Source: Sarocladium kiliense
Lineage: Eukaryota; Ascomycota; Sordariomycetes; Hypocreales; Sarocladiaceae
Assembly: GCA_030734395.1 (NCBI GenBank)
Contig: JAUZTG010000015.1
Coordinates: 186,001 to 250,000 of the forward strand
DNA: 64,000 bases
Reading direction: 5' to 3'
The notes under the pieces are model-generated. The model saw only the letters and a program-made list of their open reading frames with translations, had not been told where the DNA came from and did not search any database. Position numbers and translations under genes: made by a program. This document shows positions 12,360-23,020 of the stretch, in pieces; within the stretch, counting starts at the first letter, position 1; each line of letters opens with the position of its first letter.

Positions 12360-12955
12360 TTACTGGACGATACCACCAAGAGCGATGCAAGGCAGGGCAA
12401 TGTTGATGAGCCCACCAGTCTGGGATTGAAGTCAGTGCTATTATTTCCATGTTGGCAAGGAATGATACTTACAGCTGTAGACTCAGCACCGTCGCAACAG
12501 GCGACTTTGCCCGAGCAGTGGTTTCCGAGAAGGTCAGAGACACCAATCACTGGTTTCCGATGTTAGTTTGAGGCTAGCAGAAGGGTAAAGCGGAAGGAAA
12601 ACTCACGGGCTGTGATATCGAGCTTAGAGCATTGGTCAAAAAGCTCGAGGTCGAGGAGACCCTCTGCAACCTTGCCGAGAACACCGTCAGAGCCAAGGAT
12701 TCCTTCTGGGCCGAGAAGGCCGTCGACGACGTCCGCAACGAGGCCCCTAGAGGCACGGCCGTTCTGAGTGACCGGTCGAGGAGCATCCTGGCCGCTCTTC
12801 TCAGAGTTGCAGCAAGTGAGCTGAGTGTTCTTGCCACAAGCAGACTGGGCCTGTCCCATGGTCATCTGACCAAGACCAGAGGGGACTCCAGGAGCCTGCT
12901 GGGGCATAGCAGCCACCATAACGGCGAAGAGAGCGGGAACAAAGGCGGCACGCAT
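12360..12955 (-). CDS. Class I-like hydrophobin with long inner loop
   Basis: Small secreted amphipathic protein that self-assembles on hyphal or spore surfaces. Exons 12955-12607, 12549-12473 and 12419-12360 give 161 residues. The N-terminus (MRAAFVPALFAVMVAAMPQQ) is a signal peptide. All eight hydrophobin cysteines are present in the order C-x7-CC-x59-C-x18-C-x5-CC-x17-C: ACGKNTQLTCC, then FDQCS, NHCSGKVACC and LPCIA. The third gap of 59 residues is longer than the usual class I range of roughly 17-39. It contains a Gly/Leu-rich pseudo-repeat (GLLGPEGILGSDGVLGKVAEGLL). The hydrophobic C-terminus ends at IVQ. A TATAAAG lies about 130 bp upstream of the ATG. The spacing around the last cysteines fits class I better than class II. 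Confidence 0.92.
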
Positions 12956-14947
12956 CTTGTTGGATAGAGTTGTTTGGCTTGGAGTTTGACGGTGATTAGA
13001 GGTTTCAAGGTGTTTGATGGGGAATGAGTTCACGAGGGCTGAGTTGCAAAGACCAGATGAGACGGGAGGAGGCGGCCTCGGCTTTATACCTGAGATTATT
13101 CAATTCTGTCATGCATTTCTCGTCTCTAGGTCACACGGCGTAAAGTCATCCGATCAACCTCGAGCCAAAGCCCTATTGATCTCGATGGATCTTCTAGGGG
13201 AAAGTCGGTAACCTGCCACTTACACGAGTTTGAAAATTAAGCTCATCCGGCAGTTCTTAGACATGGAGATTTGCCCGCAGATTTCTCCGTGGGGTGGAAT
13301 GACGGATGTCATGTCTCGAGCTGCATTGCTCTCTCGTCATCGTGATATTCTTGTCGAGAATAAGGGAAAGACTCAGTGACGCAATGATCATGCTACTCTT
13401 CCGTCAAGGCAACATTGGAAGGGAGCTCAACGGTACCAGATATCCACATACCGAGCCGTTACGGAACTTGCATATGACGCTACCCTTCAGAAGCACCAAG
13501 ATTGTGACCATATTACCGAAGGCTGCATTGGCGATTCTTTTCCACACTTTCGGTAGCCGTGGGCCAGATAACGAATGCCAGAACCCCAGATGATCAGATA
13601 TCACTTTAATTCGAAGCCTCAACAGGCCGTTTAGAAGATAATAGCTTACTACAAGCTACCACAGATCCATATTCTGGTCAAAAAGTATCCTTCTGTCAAG
13701 CCTTGAGTGATGTACCATGGGCGAAACAGTTTAGGATTAATCAGAACCCAGAGAAACAGACGATCGGCAACGACTGTGTGTGGTTAGGCAGACCGGCATT
13801 TCGTACCAGCAACTGCCGGGCCGTCAACACGGCACATACATCTCCATAATCAAGACGTCCAAATGGATTGACGAGAAGGATCGGTCGATAAGAGGCATGT
13901 GATTTGGTGCCTGAAGAATGAGCAGATGCGAAGAATGAGCCGTTGGGTGGTCACTCAACTGGTATGTCAGATGATCGGATTCGCAGGTTTCCCATGCTTC
14001 CTTGCTAGTCCCCCTTTGGTCTGAAGGTCTCACTTTCCGGACGGTTCTCTCCTTTCTCTCCTTGGATCTGGCTCACGAATGGCACCGGATCGCGGAGCCA
14101 TGAGAACGGGAGTGCGGCATGTTTCTTATTCCCCAGACCGTCGAGACATATACCTCCCTTGATGCCGCCGTTCAAGCCACCTCCCCGGTCATCTCTGCCC
14201 TTTTCTCTTATCCCAACATAGCAGTATCTACTGAGGCATTCCTATAAACAGTTGCGATGCTCAGTGGGTCTCAGTATCTCGATGCCCCTGGCCATGGATC
14301 TGAACTCGTGACACCTCAGTTGACCTTCATCAGCCCTTCACCCAGCCTCCATAGTTAAATCTGGTTTCTGAAAGAGTTACGACCCCGTGGCAATTCCAAC
14401 CGTTGTTTTCAAGGGCGCCACCTTATGGTTGCCCTTCCTGAGCCATTCGGGGGCCTCAGACATCAATCTCCCTTGACGACGATCAGAGTCATTCGGCTCA
14501 TGTTGCCCCTTTTCAACCACTTCCAAGTTTATGATTTTTGGCACCCTACCTGACCAATGAGGGCTCACACAGATGCTCACGATTGTGAGTTGTGTCAAAC
14601 ATGCGTGCACTAGCTAGACATGGTGCGTGTCCTGGGTTCACTATCGTCTTGCACACGAACGAACCACCTGAATTGCGAGAAGTGAGATTGTTAAGGTTCA
14701 ATAGAGGAGCACATAATCGCCCATGCTCTCTGGATAAGTAGGATATGTGGTTCTAACTCGTGAACGGACATTAAAGTCGATTATCCAGGATGTAAAGAGT
14801 TGTGTTGAGGGTTAGGGTTAGGGTTAGGTTGACACGGAATCCCACAGTGACACATGTCATTCTTCATCTAGGGATTTCAAGCCACATCCTACGTCCTGCA
14901 CTGCGACGAGTACACGTTGACGGCTGTACGTTGCAATCCATTCCACG
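12956..14947. other. Intergenic, nearly 2 kb without a gene
   Basis: Contains the hydrophobin promoter at its left end (TATAAAG near 13083-13089, minus sense) and the Bos1 promoter with telomere-like repeats at its right end. Short frames in the middle have no recognisable content. Confidence 0.5.
14808..14830 (+). repeat. Interstitial telomere-like TTAGGG repeats
   Basis: Three consecutive TTAGGG units plus partial flanking units. It lies about 120 bp upstream of the Bos1 start codon. TTAGGG is the telomere repeat of most filamentous fungi; short internal copies in promoters are also known as possible binding sites for Myb-type telobox factors. Confidence 0.9.
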
Positions 14948-15727
14948 ATGGTGAGTTAGACTCCGATCCCGTTCCATACACGCTCATCTGACATCATGCC
15001 CCAGAATGTCGCCTACAACTCGGCTCTGCGCCAGAGTAAGGCCCTCCGCCACGATCTCGCATCCCTCGGTGCCAAAGACCAACCCACACCGGCCGACATC
15101 GGCAAAGTCTCCGCATCCCTCGCCTCTTTCTCAAAAGCCCTTGATGAGTACAACAGCCTTGCTCGACAGGAGATAGTGCCTAAGAAGCAGGAAGAGGCTT
15201 TGGAAAGGGTTAAGCGCTTCCGTCAGGAGCTATCCGAGTGCCGCACTGAGGTCGATACCCTCAAGAAGAAACGCGAAGACTCCCAGCACCAAGCCAACCG
15301 CACCGAACTCCTAGGCAGGAGACCCTACAACGCCACACCAGAGAATCCCTACGCCAATGTATCATCGACCACAACACACTCGACATTCCAGCCACGGCAT
15401 CCCCAGACCCAACAGCAACAGTATGGCTACGGCGAGGAGGCACGCGAGGCGCACGCCTTCCGCGAACAGAGCTTCATCGCAAATACGAATTCTGCACTAG
15501 ATGAATATATTGCACGTGGGCAGGCCGTACTTGGCGACCTCGGACAACAACGGGAGATGCTCAAGGGTACACAGAAGAGGCTATATGGCGTGGCGAATAC
15601 ATTGGGTATCAGCGGCGACACGATTCGCATGGTAGAGAGGCGCGCGAGAGAGGACAAGTGGATCTTCGCGGCAGGTGTGATCATCTTCTTTGCTTTCTGC
15701 TGGCTGGTGTTGCACTATCTGCGATAG
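14948..15727 (+). CDS. bos1: Bos1-type Qb-SNARE (ER-Golgi transport)
   Basis: Membrane-fusion SNARE of the ER-to-Golgi step, 241 residues. I place the start at ATG 14948-14950, directly followed by an intron (14951-15004; GTGAGT donor, CTGAC branch, CCAG acceptor). The rest is exon 15005-15727. This gives the N-terminus MNVAYNSALRQ, which matches Bos1/membrin proteins (MN-x-YN-x-A). The ATG at 14996, inside the intron, would give an extra MPQ and loses this match. An N-terminal helical domain (residues 1-100) is followed by a low-complexity linker, the SNARE helix (about 165-218, GQQREMLKGTQKRLYGVANTLG) and a single C-terminal membrane anchor (WIFAAGVIIFFAFCWLVLHYLR). Telomere-like repeats lie in its promoter. 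Confidence 0.92.
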
Positions 15728-15927
15728 GCTGTGTGTTTGCTGAGGCGCACGTGTATAGGAGCAGGGATGGCGTTGTCAGGGCGGTCTCATACCTGAGCCG
15801 TCCGAGCGAGGCGTTATGGTTGACTTCGTGGGTTCATGAGGGCGAGGGCGAGTAAACAAACAAATTGAGGTTCTCACTCTGAGCAGAAGGGAGGCACATG
15901 ATCATCTCTCCGGTCCATTTGCCCCAT

Positions 15928-16845
15928 CTAAGAGTCATCATCACCGTCGAGCTGTCCCAGCGCTATCGTGAACAGGATGTCAGAGGTCGTGTGCACCTCG
16001 ACACACTTGACGTCCGGCGACACATGGTTACTCGTACTTAAGTTGCCGCCAATCTGCGTCTTCCAATCCGTCACATCCCACTCCAGCCCTTTAGTGGTGA
16101 TGTGACTTGGTTCCTTGAGCGGGATCAAACCCACATACTTGCCAAAGACACGATCCTCGCCTTCTTCAGCGACATGGATATTGTGCTTGCCAGCTTTCAG
16201 AAGAAATGTTAAGCTGGAGCCAGAGAGGAGGAAGACGCGGCCAGACTCATAAGCTGGGTCTGGGTGGAAGACGTAAAGGTGGTGTAATTGACTGAGCCCC
16301 TGGTCGACACGACCGCCGATGCCACCAAGGGCGATAATATCAACGCCACGCGGCTGATTATCGCGAATCCACTTAACAGCCTTGCCGAAGTCGGTACTTT
16401 CCTGATCGTGGTCATGGATGATCGCGGCTGGAATGGGTTGAGAGGAGTAGAAGTCGCGGACGGTGGGATGAAGGGAATCCAGGTCGCCAATGATGGCCTG
16501 GAGGTTAGACTGTGCGGTGACATAGAGTCAGTATTGCATAGACGAGTTATTTAGGAATGGACTGGGATAACAACTTACGAATTTGGCCTGAAATGATGAT
16601 AGGTCGTGTAGACGATTGGCTCCTCCATCAGCAGCAACTCTCATCGAGGCTTCATCATTGTTAGCACACAAATCATATGCTCACACGGGAACTGAGAGTG
16701 AGGACTGACAATTCCTCCAGAGCTTGCGTAGGTTGTTTCCATTACGCAGCGGCTGATTGAGAACGAGCAGGGAGAACTCTGGCGAAGGATCTTGGGTGCG
16801 AAGGAACTTGGCAGGGTGCCATTCGAAGACCTGGTCGTCTGCCAT
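15928..16845 (-). CDS. thi80: Thiamine pyrophosphokinase
   Basis: Transfers pyrophosphate from ATP to thiamine, making thiamine pyrophosphate in the cytosol. Exons 16845-16710, 16649-16579 and 16509-15928 give 262 residues, a normal fungal length. The N-terminal catalytic domain has MRVAADGGANRLHD, IIGDLDSL and DHDQESTDFGKAV, all family signatures; the substrate-binding part has LGGIGGRVDQ and LSGSSLTFLL. The C-terminal thiamine-binding beta domain includes GLIPLKEPSHITTKGLEWD and TSNHVSPDVKCVEV. The first donor is GTCAGT, a less common form. Its product is the ligand sensed by the thi4 riboswitch at the other end of the window. The gene diverges from the Mia40 gene. The name is the yeast orthologue's. 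Confidence 0.95.
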
Positions 16846-17457
16846 GTTGATGATGACCTACGGGACCTGTAATAGTGAAGGTCGGGTTTTTCGTGTGTTA
16901 TGTTACGGTATGCGCGCTAGGGTTCGAGAGTCTCCTTCACGGGAGCAACACTGTGCGAAGTTGTCGTGTTGCGCTCGCAAGAGCTGGATGAGTGAGATAC
17001 GGACCCTGACGTTGACTTTACGCGCCTGTGTAAGTTTGGTGCAGCTTGTCGCATCCGGCACCAACTCGCTGAAAGGCTCAAGTCTACGGAACAGACGGAA
17101 ACAAGAGTCCGGAAATCACTATAACTTATTGACCCGTTCTCTTTCCAGCATATGGCCATTGTACATTGCTTCGTACTTTGTTCATACATATTCTGCAGGG
17201 TAGGGCCAGCGTAATGTAGGTCTGTTAGTGCGCTCACCAAGGCTCCCATACTGCGGCTAACAGCCGGCGGTCACGTCGAACTTCGTGACGCAACGAAGAA
17301 ATCTCCTGCATCGCATGTCTACCAAGTCCGGCTTACAAACTCGACCCCCGTCTCCTCCGATTCCCACCTCCACATCCCTCTCTTTTCCGACACACCATTC
17401 TTTCCTTTGTCTCCTCTGTCACGCTCTATACATCACTGCTCCATCTCTCGCCTCGCA
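16846..17457. other. Divergent promoter region, TPK and Mia40 genes
   Basis: About 610 bp between two divergent starts. Short frames inside are not supported. The right side (17330-17450) is rich in pyrimidines (CT-rich), a common feature of housekeeping promoters in filamentous fungi. Confidence 0.55.
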
Positions 17458-18552
17458 ATGTATCGCGCAGCCTTCCGTCCGGCTGCGCGCGCCCTGAGCC
17501 GGCACGCCTCCCCAGCTTCCCGCCGCTTCGCTTCCACATCTCCCGTTGATCGTCCTCGAAGCTGGAAGAGCTCAGCATTGCGCTGGGGTCTTGCTGGTGG
17601 TGCTATATACTATTACAGCACCAGCTCTGTGTTCGCTGAGGAGCCGGCCCGTGAGTGATACCCTCTGCGCCTCCGACCAATTTTCGCCCCATGCTAATGG
17701 CTCGCTGCAGACTTCACCTCACCCGCCCCCTCCCACTTCTCCGACGAGGACCTCCCAACCGTCGACTCCGTTATTGAGGAGAAGCGCAAGCAGATCCAGG
17801 ACCGCCTTGAGAGCAGGAATGTCATTCGCGAGACACCCTCAACGAAGGCAGCGCCTGCCATCGATAATGCTAAGCAACCTACCGAAGCCGAGGCAGCGCA
17901 GCCGCAGCAGGCTGCTACCGCTGCCGAAGGCTCAGCAGCTGCACTAGAGGAGGAGGCTGGCCAACAAGGTGCTTTCAACCCCGAGACTGGTGAGATCAAC
18001 TGGGATTGCCCGTGCCTCGGAGGCATGGCCCACGGTCCTTGCGGAGAGGAATTCAAGACCGCATTCAGCTGCTTCGTCTACTCCGATGCTGAGCCCAAGG
18101 GCATGGACTGCATCGACAAGTTTCAGTAAGTCACTTTCGCGGGCGAAGTCTACGATACTTGGCAAAGAGTGCTAACGTCGTTTCGCAGGGGCATGCAGGA
18201 CTGCTTCCGCCAACACCCTGACGTCTACGGAGCCGAACTCGCCGAAGACGATGCTGCCGAAGAAGCTGCCGAGCAGCACGCTGAACAACATGCCGTCAAA
18301 ACTGCCGTCAACCCCGATGCCGACGCCGCGCCTGTTGTTGAAGAGACCGATCGCCAGCAGCTGCGCGATTCGATTCCCGGGTCAACACACAATAACGCCG
18401 AAGCACCGTCAGAGACCACTTCACAATCGGTGGACGAGAGCGATCCGTTCCCTGCGAAGTGGGATGACGCCACAGCTGCCAACGATGCTGTGAAGGTTGA
18501 CACGCCCAAGCAGAAGGAGGATGAACAAAAGCCCAACAAGGAGAAGGCATAG
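17458..18552 (+). CDS. mia40: Mia40/Tim40 intermembrane-space import oxidoreductase
   Basis: Receptor and disulfide donor for import of small cysteine-rich proteins into the mitochondrial intermembrane space. Exons 17458-17650, 17711-18125 and 18189-18552 give 323 residues. The Arg/Ser/Ala-rich N-terminus is a mitochondrial presequence, followed by an inner-membrane anchor (LRWGLAGGAIYYYSTSSVFA, about 42-61). After a disordered linker comes the redox motif C164-P-C166 and the twin CX9C pairs C175/C185 and C198/C208, exactly the Mia40 pattern. The last ~110 residues are acidic and low in complexity. The gene converges with that of a mitochondrial outer-membrane protein 430 bp away. Confidence 0.97.
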
Positions 18553-18982
18553 ATAAAATAATACCTTACTGCGTGACATCTCGACTCTGGGATGCTGCTC
18601 TGTACAACACAGGCTTCGGCTAAATTGGGATGCCTTCGAGCTATCCCTTGTATGATATATAGACGACTGGACGAGGCGGTCACGCACATAGAATCTACTC
18701 ATGTCCCATGGCCTCCTGATGACACAGTCGACAGACTCGTGAGGATTTGTGAACAGTTTCCTTTTGCGCCATTGCCAAGTCAAGCGAAGTTCTGGAGAGT
18801 CGTGACTTAGGTATGTAATTACAACAACAAGCGGAGTGAAGAAAGAGCCGAAAGATATCAAGCGAAATAAGCCCAGATTCCACACCAGCTGCCCTCATGG
18901 TCAAAATACCCCAGACGCCGAGAAACAAGATAGTAATATGGAGCTCCGTTTCCGCTGGAGAAACTCCTCAGAAGTCCACGCT
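18553..18982. other. Convergent 3' region between Mia40 and OM14-like genes
   Basis: Both neighbours end here. No gene, repeat or RNA is supported; the stretch should contain both polyadenylation regions. Confidence 0.5.
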
Positions 18983-19655
18983 TCAATTGCTCTTCTTCTG
19001 GCCCCTGGCGAGATAAGACCCGAGGACGGCCTCAGCAGCACCAACGCCGGCCATGATACCAACACCAAGACCAACGGTCTCCCAGCTGAGGCGACCCCTC
19101 TCGTAAAGTCCCCAGCCCTTGTAACCAAGGTATGAGCTGAGACCGATGACACCAACAACATTGGCAATGGCGAGGGCACCAGCGCTGCCGTCAGATAGCT
19201 GAGAGAACTGGTTCACGAGCCAGTTGTCGGCGCGCTTAGCCTTGGCCTTGGCCTCCTTGCGGGCCTTCTCAGCCTTTGCGCGGGCGGACGCCGCCTCGCG
19301 ATCGAGACGCGCGGCTTGGGTCTCAGTCTGAATGTCCTGCTCGAGGAAATCGTTGGGAACAGTGTGCACGCTGGGCATATCGACATCGACGAGGGACGCA
19401 GTGGAGGCAGTCTCATGAGGGACAATCTCCGGGGGCTGAGGAGCGGCGGCCTGCGGGAGTAGGCATGTTAGATTGGTGACAAGAGACGAAGGGTAGCCAT
19501 GCGATCGGCGAAGCAAATGTTAACATACCTCGGCCGGGCTCTGCTTGGGGCCGCTGCCAGCAACGTCGGCGTAAGAAGACACTGCAATGAGGTTAGACGA
19601 CCTCTTGTGATGAGGGTTGAAAGAAGAAATGCGATGCGACGAAAAGTCACTTACT
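18983..19655 (-). CDS. OM14-like mitochondrial outer-membrane protein
   Basis: Predicted outer-membrane protein of 173 residues with the C-terminal hydrophobic domain seen in fungal OM14-like proteins. The start codon itself is split: A at 19655, then a 73-nt intron (19654-19582, GTAAGT ... TTGCAG), then TG at 19581-19580. Exon 2 is 19581-19529 and exon 3 is 19450-18983. The N-terminus reads MSSYADVAGSGPKQSPAE, a conserved fungal opening. An Arg/Lys/Ala-rich helix (AARLDREAASARAKAEKAR) is followed by two or three hydrophobic segments (GALAIANVVGVIGLSSYLG, VGLGVGIMAGVGAAEAVLG) and the tail ARGQKKSN. Yeast Om14 helps receive ribosomes and metabolites at the outer membrane; the same role here is inference. 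Confidence 0.83.
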
Positions 19656-20828
19656 GGTGATGATGTAATGGGGGATGAGCGTTATAAGAAAAGTGTCCAG
19701 TTGCGATCGTCAGTTGGAGACGAAAGAGACGAGGCTGCTCGAGAATGGAGAGTGTGAAGCTGTGAGTGGGAGACAAAAGCTCAATGTATGTGATGCGTGG
19801 AAGAAGGAGAAGCGGGAGAAATGAGGTGAGGTGACCTGAGGTGATGTGATGTGGGCGGGTGGCAGCTCTTCATGTGACGCAGCAAAGCAAAGTAGAGCTT
19901 CTTCACGCAAGCTCCCCGGGTATCCAGTACCTGCTCATCGCAGCCAGAGTCGCACCCTGGCAACGAACCCGGGACATCATGACGTAGCCGCGCTGAACGC
20001 CGGGAAGTTAGTGGATTTCCAGTGGGCAGAGAGACCCGCTGTAGCGAAGACCGAGGTTAGCGCTAGCTTAGAGTATCGACGCCATCATCACATCTTGAGA
20101 TGGCCCATGCCCACGGGGAATGGGCTTGTCAAGGTCTCCATACCCTTGTGGTTCCTTGTAAAAACGTGACGAACGGGTACCTGATGTTTCCCCATTTGAA
20201 CCCTCTGCCTCATTACGTAGAGGGGAAACACGCGCTGCGGTCGCATATGTCATCATGGGGACTGTGGCTTGAAGCTGGAGCATGGGTCTGGGACCAACTG
20301 GGCAACCTGTCTGTCTGGTCCATCATTTGGAGAAGTGAGAAGAAGAAAAGCCACGAGATGAGTTAGTTACCTACTATGCATGCATCTCAGACAAGTACAG
20401 ACCAAACCAAACCATTCCTCCCATACATCAATCCAGGCTGTCCCCCGATTCAGTCAGCCATCCATCCATCTAAGAAACAGTCCTGCCATCCATCCCTTTG
20501 TGTGTGGTAATGTCCAAGCCCCAATGATGAACAGAGAAACTCCAGATGCAAAAGAATGTACTCATATAGGAGCGCGAGAAATCGAAATGAGAGATAGAGA
20601 AAAGAAAGCGAGAAGGAAATCAACCAACGCCGTGCTTCTGGGTATCTCGAGCCCCCGATCGATATACGTATGCTCACAGTGGCGGGCCTCGCTTGTTTCT
20701 TTCTTTCTTCCTTCTTCCTCTGTCGCCCAATCACTGGCGACAAACGCCGACACCAAACCGAGCCGATCACCGACGTACGAACGACCCCCATACACATATA
20801 CAACTTCCTCTTCAACCACCACCAATGG
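19656..20828. other. Intergenic, simple CCAT and CT-rich patches
   Basis: Promoter of the OM14-like gene on the left, 3' flank of the Myb/SANT-like gene on the right. It has scattered CCATCCAT units at about 20457-20500 and a pyrimidine tract near 20695-20725. No supported gene. Confidence 0.5.
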
Positions 20829-22173
20829 TTATGTCGAGCGAAGGTCCGGCTCCTCCCACAGTCGTCGTACCCAGTGCTGTCGCAGCTGTACGGGCATCTT
20901 GCAGAACACCAGCGCCTTGCCCTCATTGCTGAGCACGTTCTCAGCGATCTTTACTTGAAGATCAAGGTCTTCGTGTGAAAAGTCCCTGAAGAACATGTCC
21001 AGAGCTTGCTCCCGCCACTGCGTTGTCTTTGCTCCAGTCCGAAGCGCGCTTACAATATCCTCCAATGTCGGTTGCCCTTCTGAGTCCAACCGCCCTGGCA
21101 CTGTGTTCATGTCTGAAGGCGTTGTTATCGTGGCAAGTGACGTCCCCGCCGTTCTTTGCGCCAAAGGATTATGCGACGGCGTACCGTGTGATGACGTTCG
21201 CCGACGCTTCTCAGCGATGGTTGGCGCATGCATTTGACCGCCTTGACCGACTGTGTGATCCATTGCTCCTTGTGCCGTTTGAAAAGAGCGCTTACGGCCG
21301 GAGCTTCCAGTAACTTCGTCTGGTGGCGTGAGAGCCGCAGGGTTGCCCATGTTCGGCACGGTCATTGCGAAGTTGTTCACAGAGGATGAGCGCTGCGAGG
21401 CCATGGAGCCACTGGATGATCCTGATGGGGTCTGTTGCAGTGGTGGCCGAGATTGTGAAAAGGCATCGAGCATCCCGGGTTGCACGACACCACCGTTTTG
21501 CTGGAGATTGAGCACGCCAGTGCCTGGCATCTCTGAGTCGTCAACGAGGGTACCATCCGTTCTTCTTCGTGGTTTCATGACCCTCTTTGGGGCACCTCCC
21601 GATCCAATGACATCCGGGTACAGCGTCTCCATATAGTCTTCGTGTTCAAAAGGTCTGCCGCGCAGAGCTCGAGAGAGTGGTTCTCGCTACACAATGATGA
21701 GTATGTCAACGGAACGATCACAATAGTTGGGGTTTGGGGAAGAGTGCGCCGTCCAGAATGAGAGATCTAAGGATGGCGGCAGCAACAGGACAACGCACCT
21801 CAATGTGAGCTTTCCATGCCTCCTCGCTGGCGCTGACAGTGCGCGCAACCGGGTTATAGACGAATTCTGGGTCTTCACGCAGGCCGCGCCAGAGTCGAAA
21901 TCGCTTCCTGGCATTGTCGCTTTTGTTGATGAGATGGCTCTTGGCCGGGTGAGCACCGTGCGTGTCCTGCAGGGCTTGCATGGCGCGCTCCCATGCCTCA
22001 GCCTTGAAACTGCTGTTCTCGCGCAGGCCCAGCTGGACACTATCGCAAAGGCTCCTGAAGAAGGTCGCCTCGTAGGCTGGCGTCCAGCTGAATCTCGGTG
22101 CGCGGCGGTCGCGATCAACGCGGGCAGATCCCTGCCCGTCCGGGCCGAGCGTGTCGACTTCGTCGTCGGACAT
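20829..22173 (-). CDS. Myb/SANT-like DNA-binding domain protein
   Basis: Predicted nuclear protein of 410 residues from exons 22173-21799 and 21686-20829 (donor GTGCGT, acceptor GTGTAG, phase 0). Residues 25-125 match the Myb/SANT-like domain found in fungal and plant proteins: RFSWTPAYEATFFRSLCDSV, a FKAEAWERAMQAL helix, a SDNARKRFRLWRGLRED helix, and ending SEEAWKAHIE. The middle is disordered, rich in Ser, Pro and Gln, with a basic patch (KRVMKPRRR) and another (EKRRR) that could be nuclear localisation signals. The C-terminal 80 residues form a conserved-looking helical unit (ALDMFFRDFSHEDLDLQVKI). Domains of this kind occur in transcription regulators and in domesticated transposon proteins; target genes are unknown. 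Confidence 0.82.
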
Positions 22174-23020
22174 GATGGACTGTACGCGACAATGTTCACC
22201 GGGAAGAAATATCGTGAGAAACGTCGATAAAAAGATAAATTGGTCGGACGGTTAGGGAGAAAAAAAAAAGCGAGGGCGTCGTGGTAAGCGCGGCTGGCTG
22301 AGTGCTTTGGGGTGGGTTGATGCGCAGAGGACCCTGGATCGCGGGGATGGCAGAGTGCAGATTGTCGATTGAAGGGATCGCCAGTAATTGGAGGCGCCGC
22401 AGTTTGCGATACAGCAGACACACACCTGCACCAAGCAACTGGCACCGAGTCCTGACTGGGCAGTACGGACTGCGCGACCCTTGTGCGAGACAAGACGAGA
22501 GCACGGGTCGTTGGACTGGTCTGGACCGCGGGCTCGTCTCCGACCTGACTTGGACTGACTGGCTGTGGCTGGTCTCCGCCCAGGCTTTGCGTGCGCGGAG
22601 CGCCCTCTCTCTTCTTCTTTTGGCGGTGTTTTCTCCTCACAGGTGCACCCCTGGAGTTTTCTGAGACGTGACCAGCGTGCTTGGTACGAATCTGGAAGTA
22701 CTTTCAGGTCCTTTCGCTCGCTTCAGTTCATCCACCACCGCCTTCGCCGTCGCCGCTCAGTCAGAATCAAGGCAGGCAAGCCCCACCTGATGCACCTGCC
22801 CTGCCTGCCGCACGCACCTGATGCGAGTGGAGCCACTTAACTGATTCAGGTCACGGTAACAGTCACGTTGCACGTCACGTGAATAAAAAGCACTATAGTC
22901 CCGTGACAATGTTTATTAGGGCCCATCTTTGCTGAAAACGATTGTCTATTCAAGGAAGGCCAGTCTAAGATGTACGGGTCAGTCTAGTATATATGAAGCT
23001 TCTGTAGAACGTGAATCTCA
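22174..23020. other. Intergenic, promoter of the Myb/SANT-like gene
   Basis: GC-rich left half with an A-run (22259-22269) and no clear coding signal. A 317-codon frame covers part of it but overlaps the real gene out of phase and is low in complexity. The right half is the 3' flank of the orphan gene. Confidence 0.5.

Noticed and set aside
21687..22640. 317-codon frame on the minus strand
   Set aside because: Overlaps the Myb/SANT-like gene in another frame and reads as Arg/Ser/Pro-rich low-complexity sequence; the spliced gene explains the region better.
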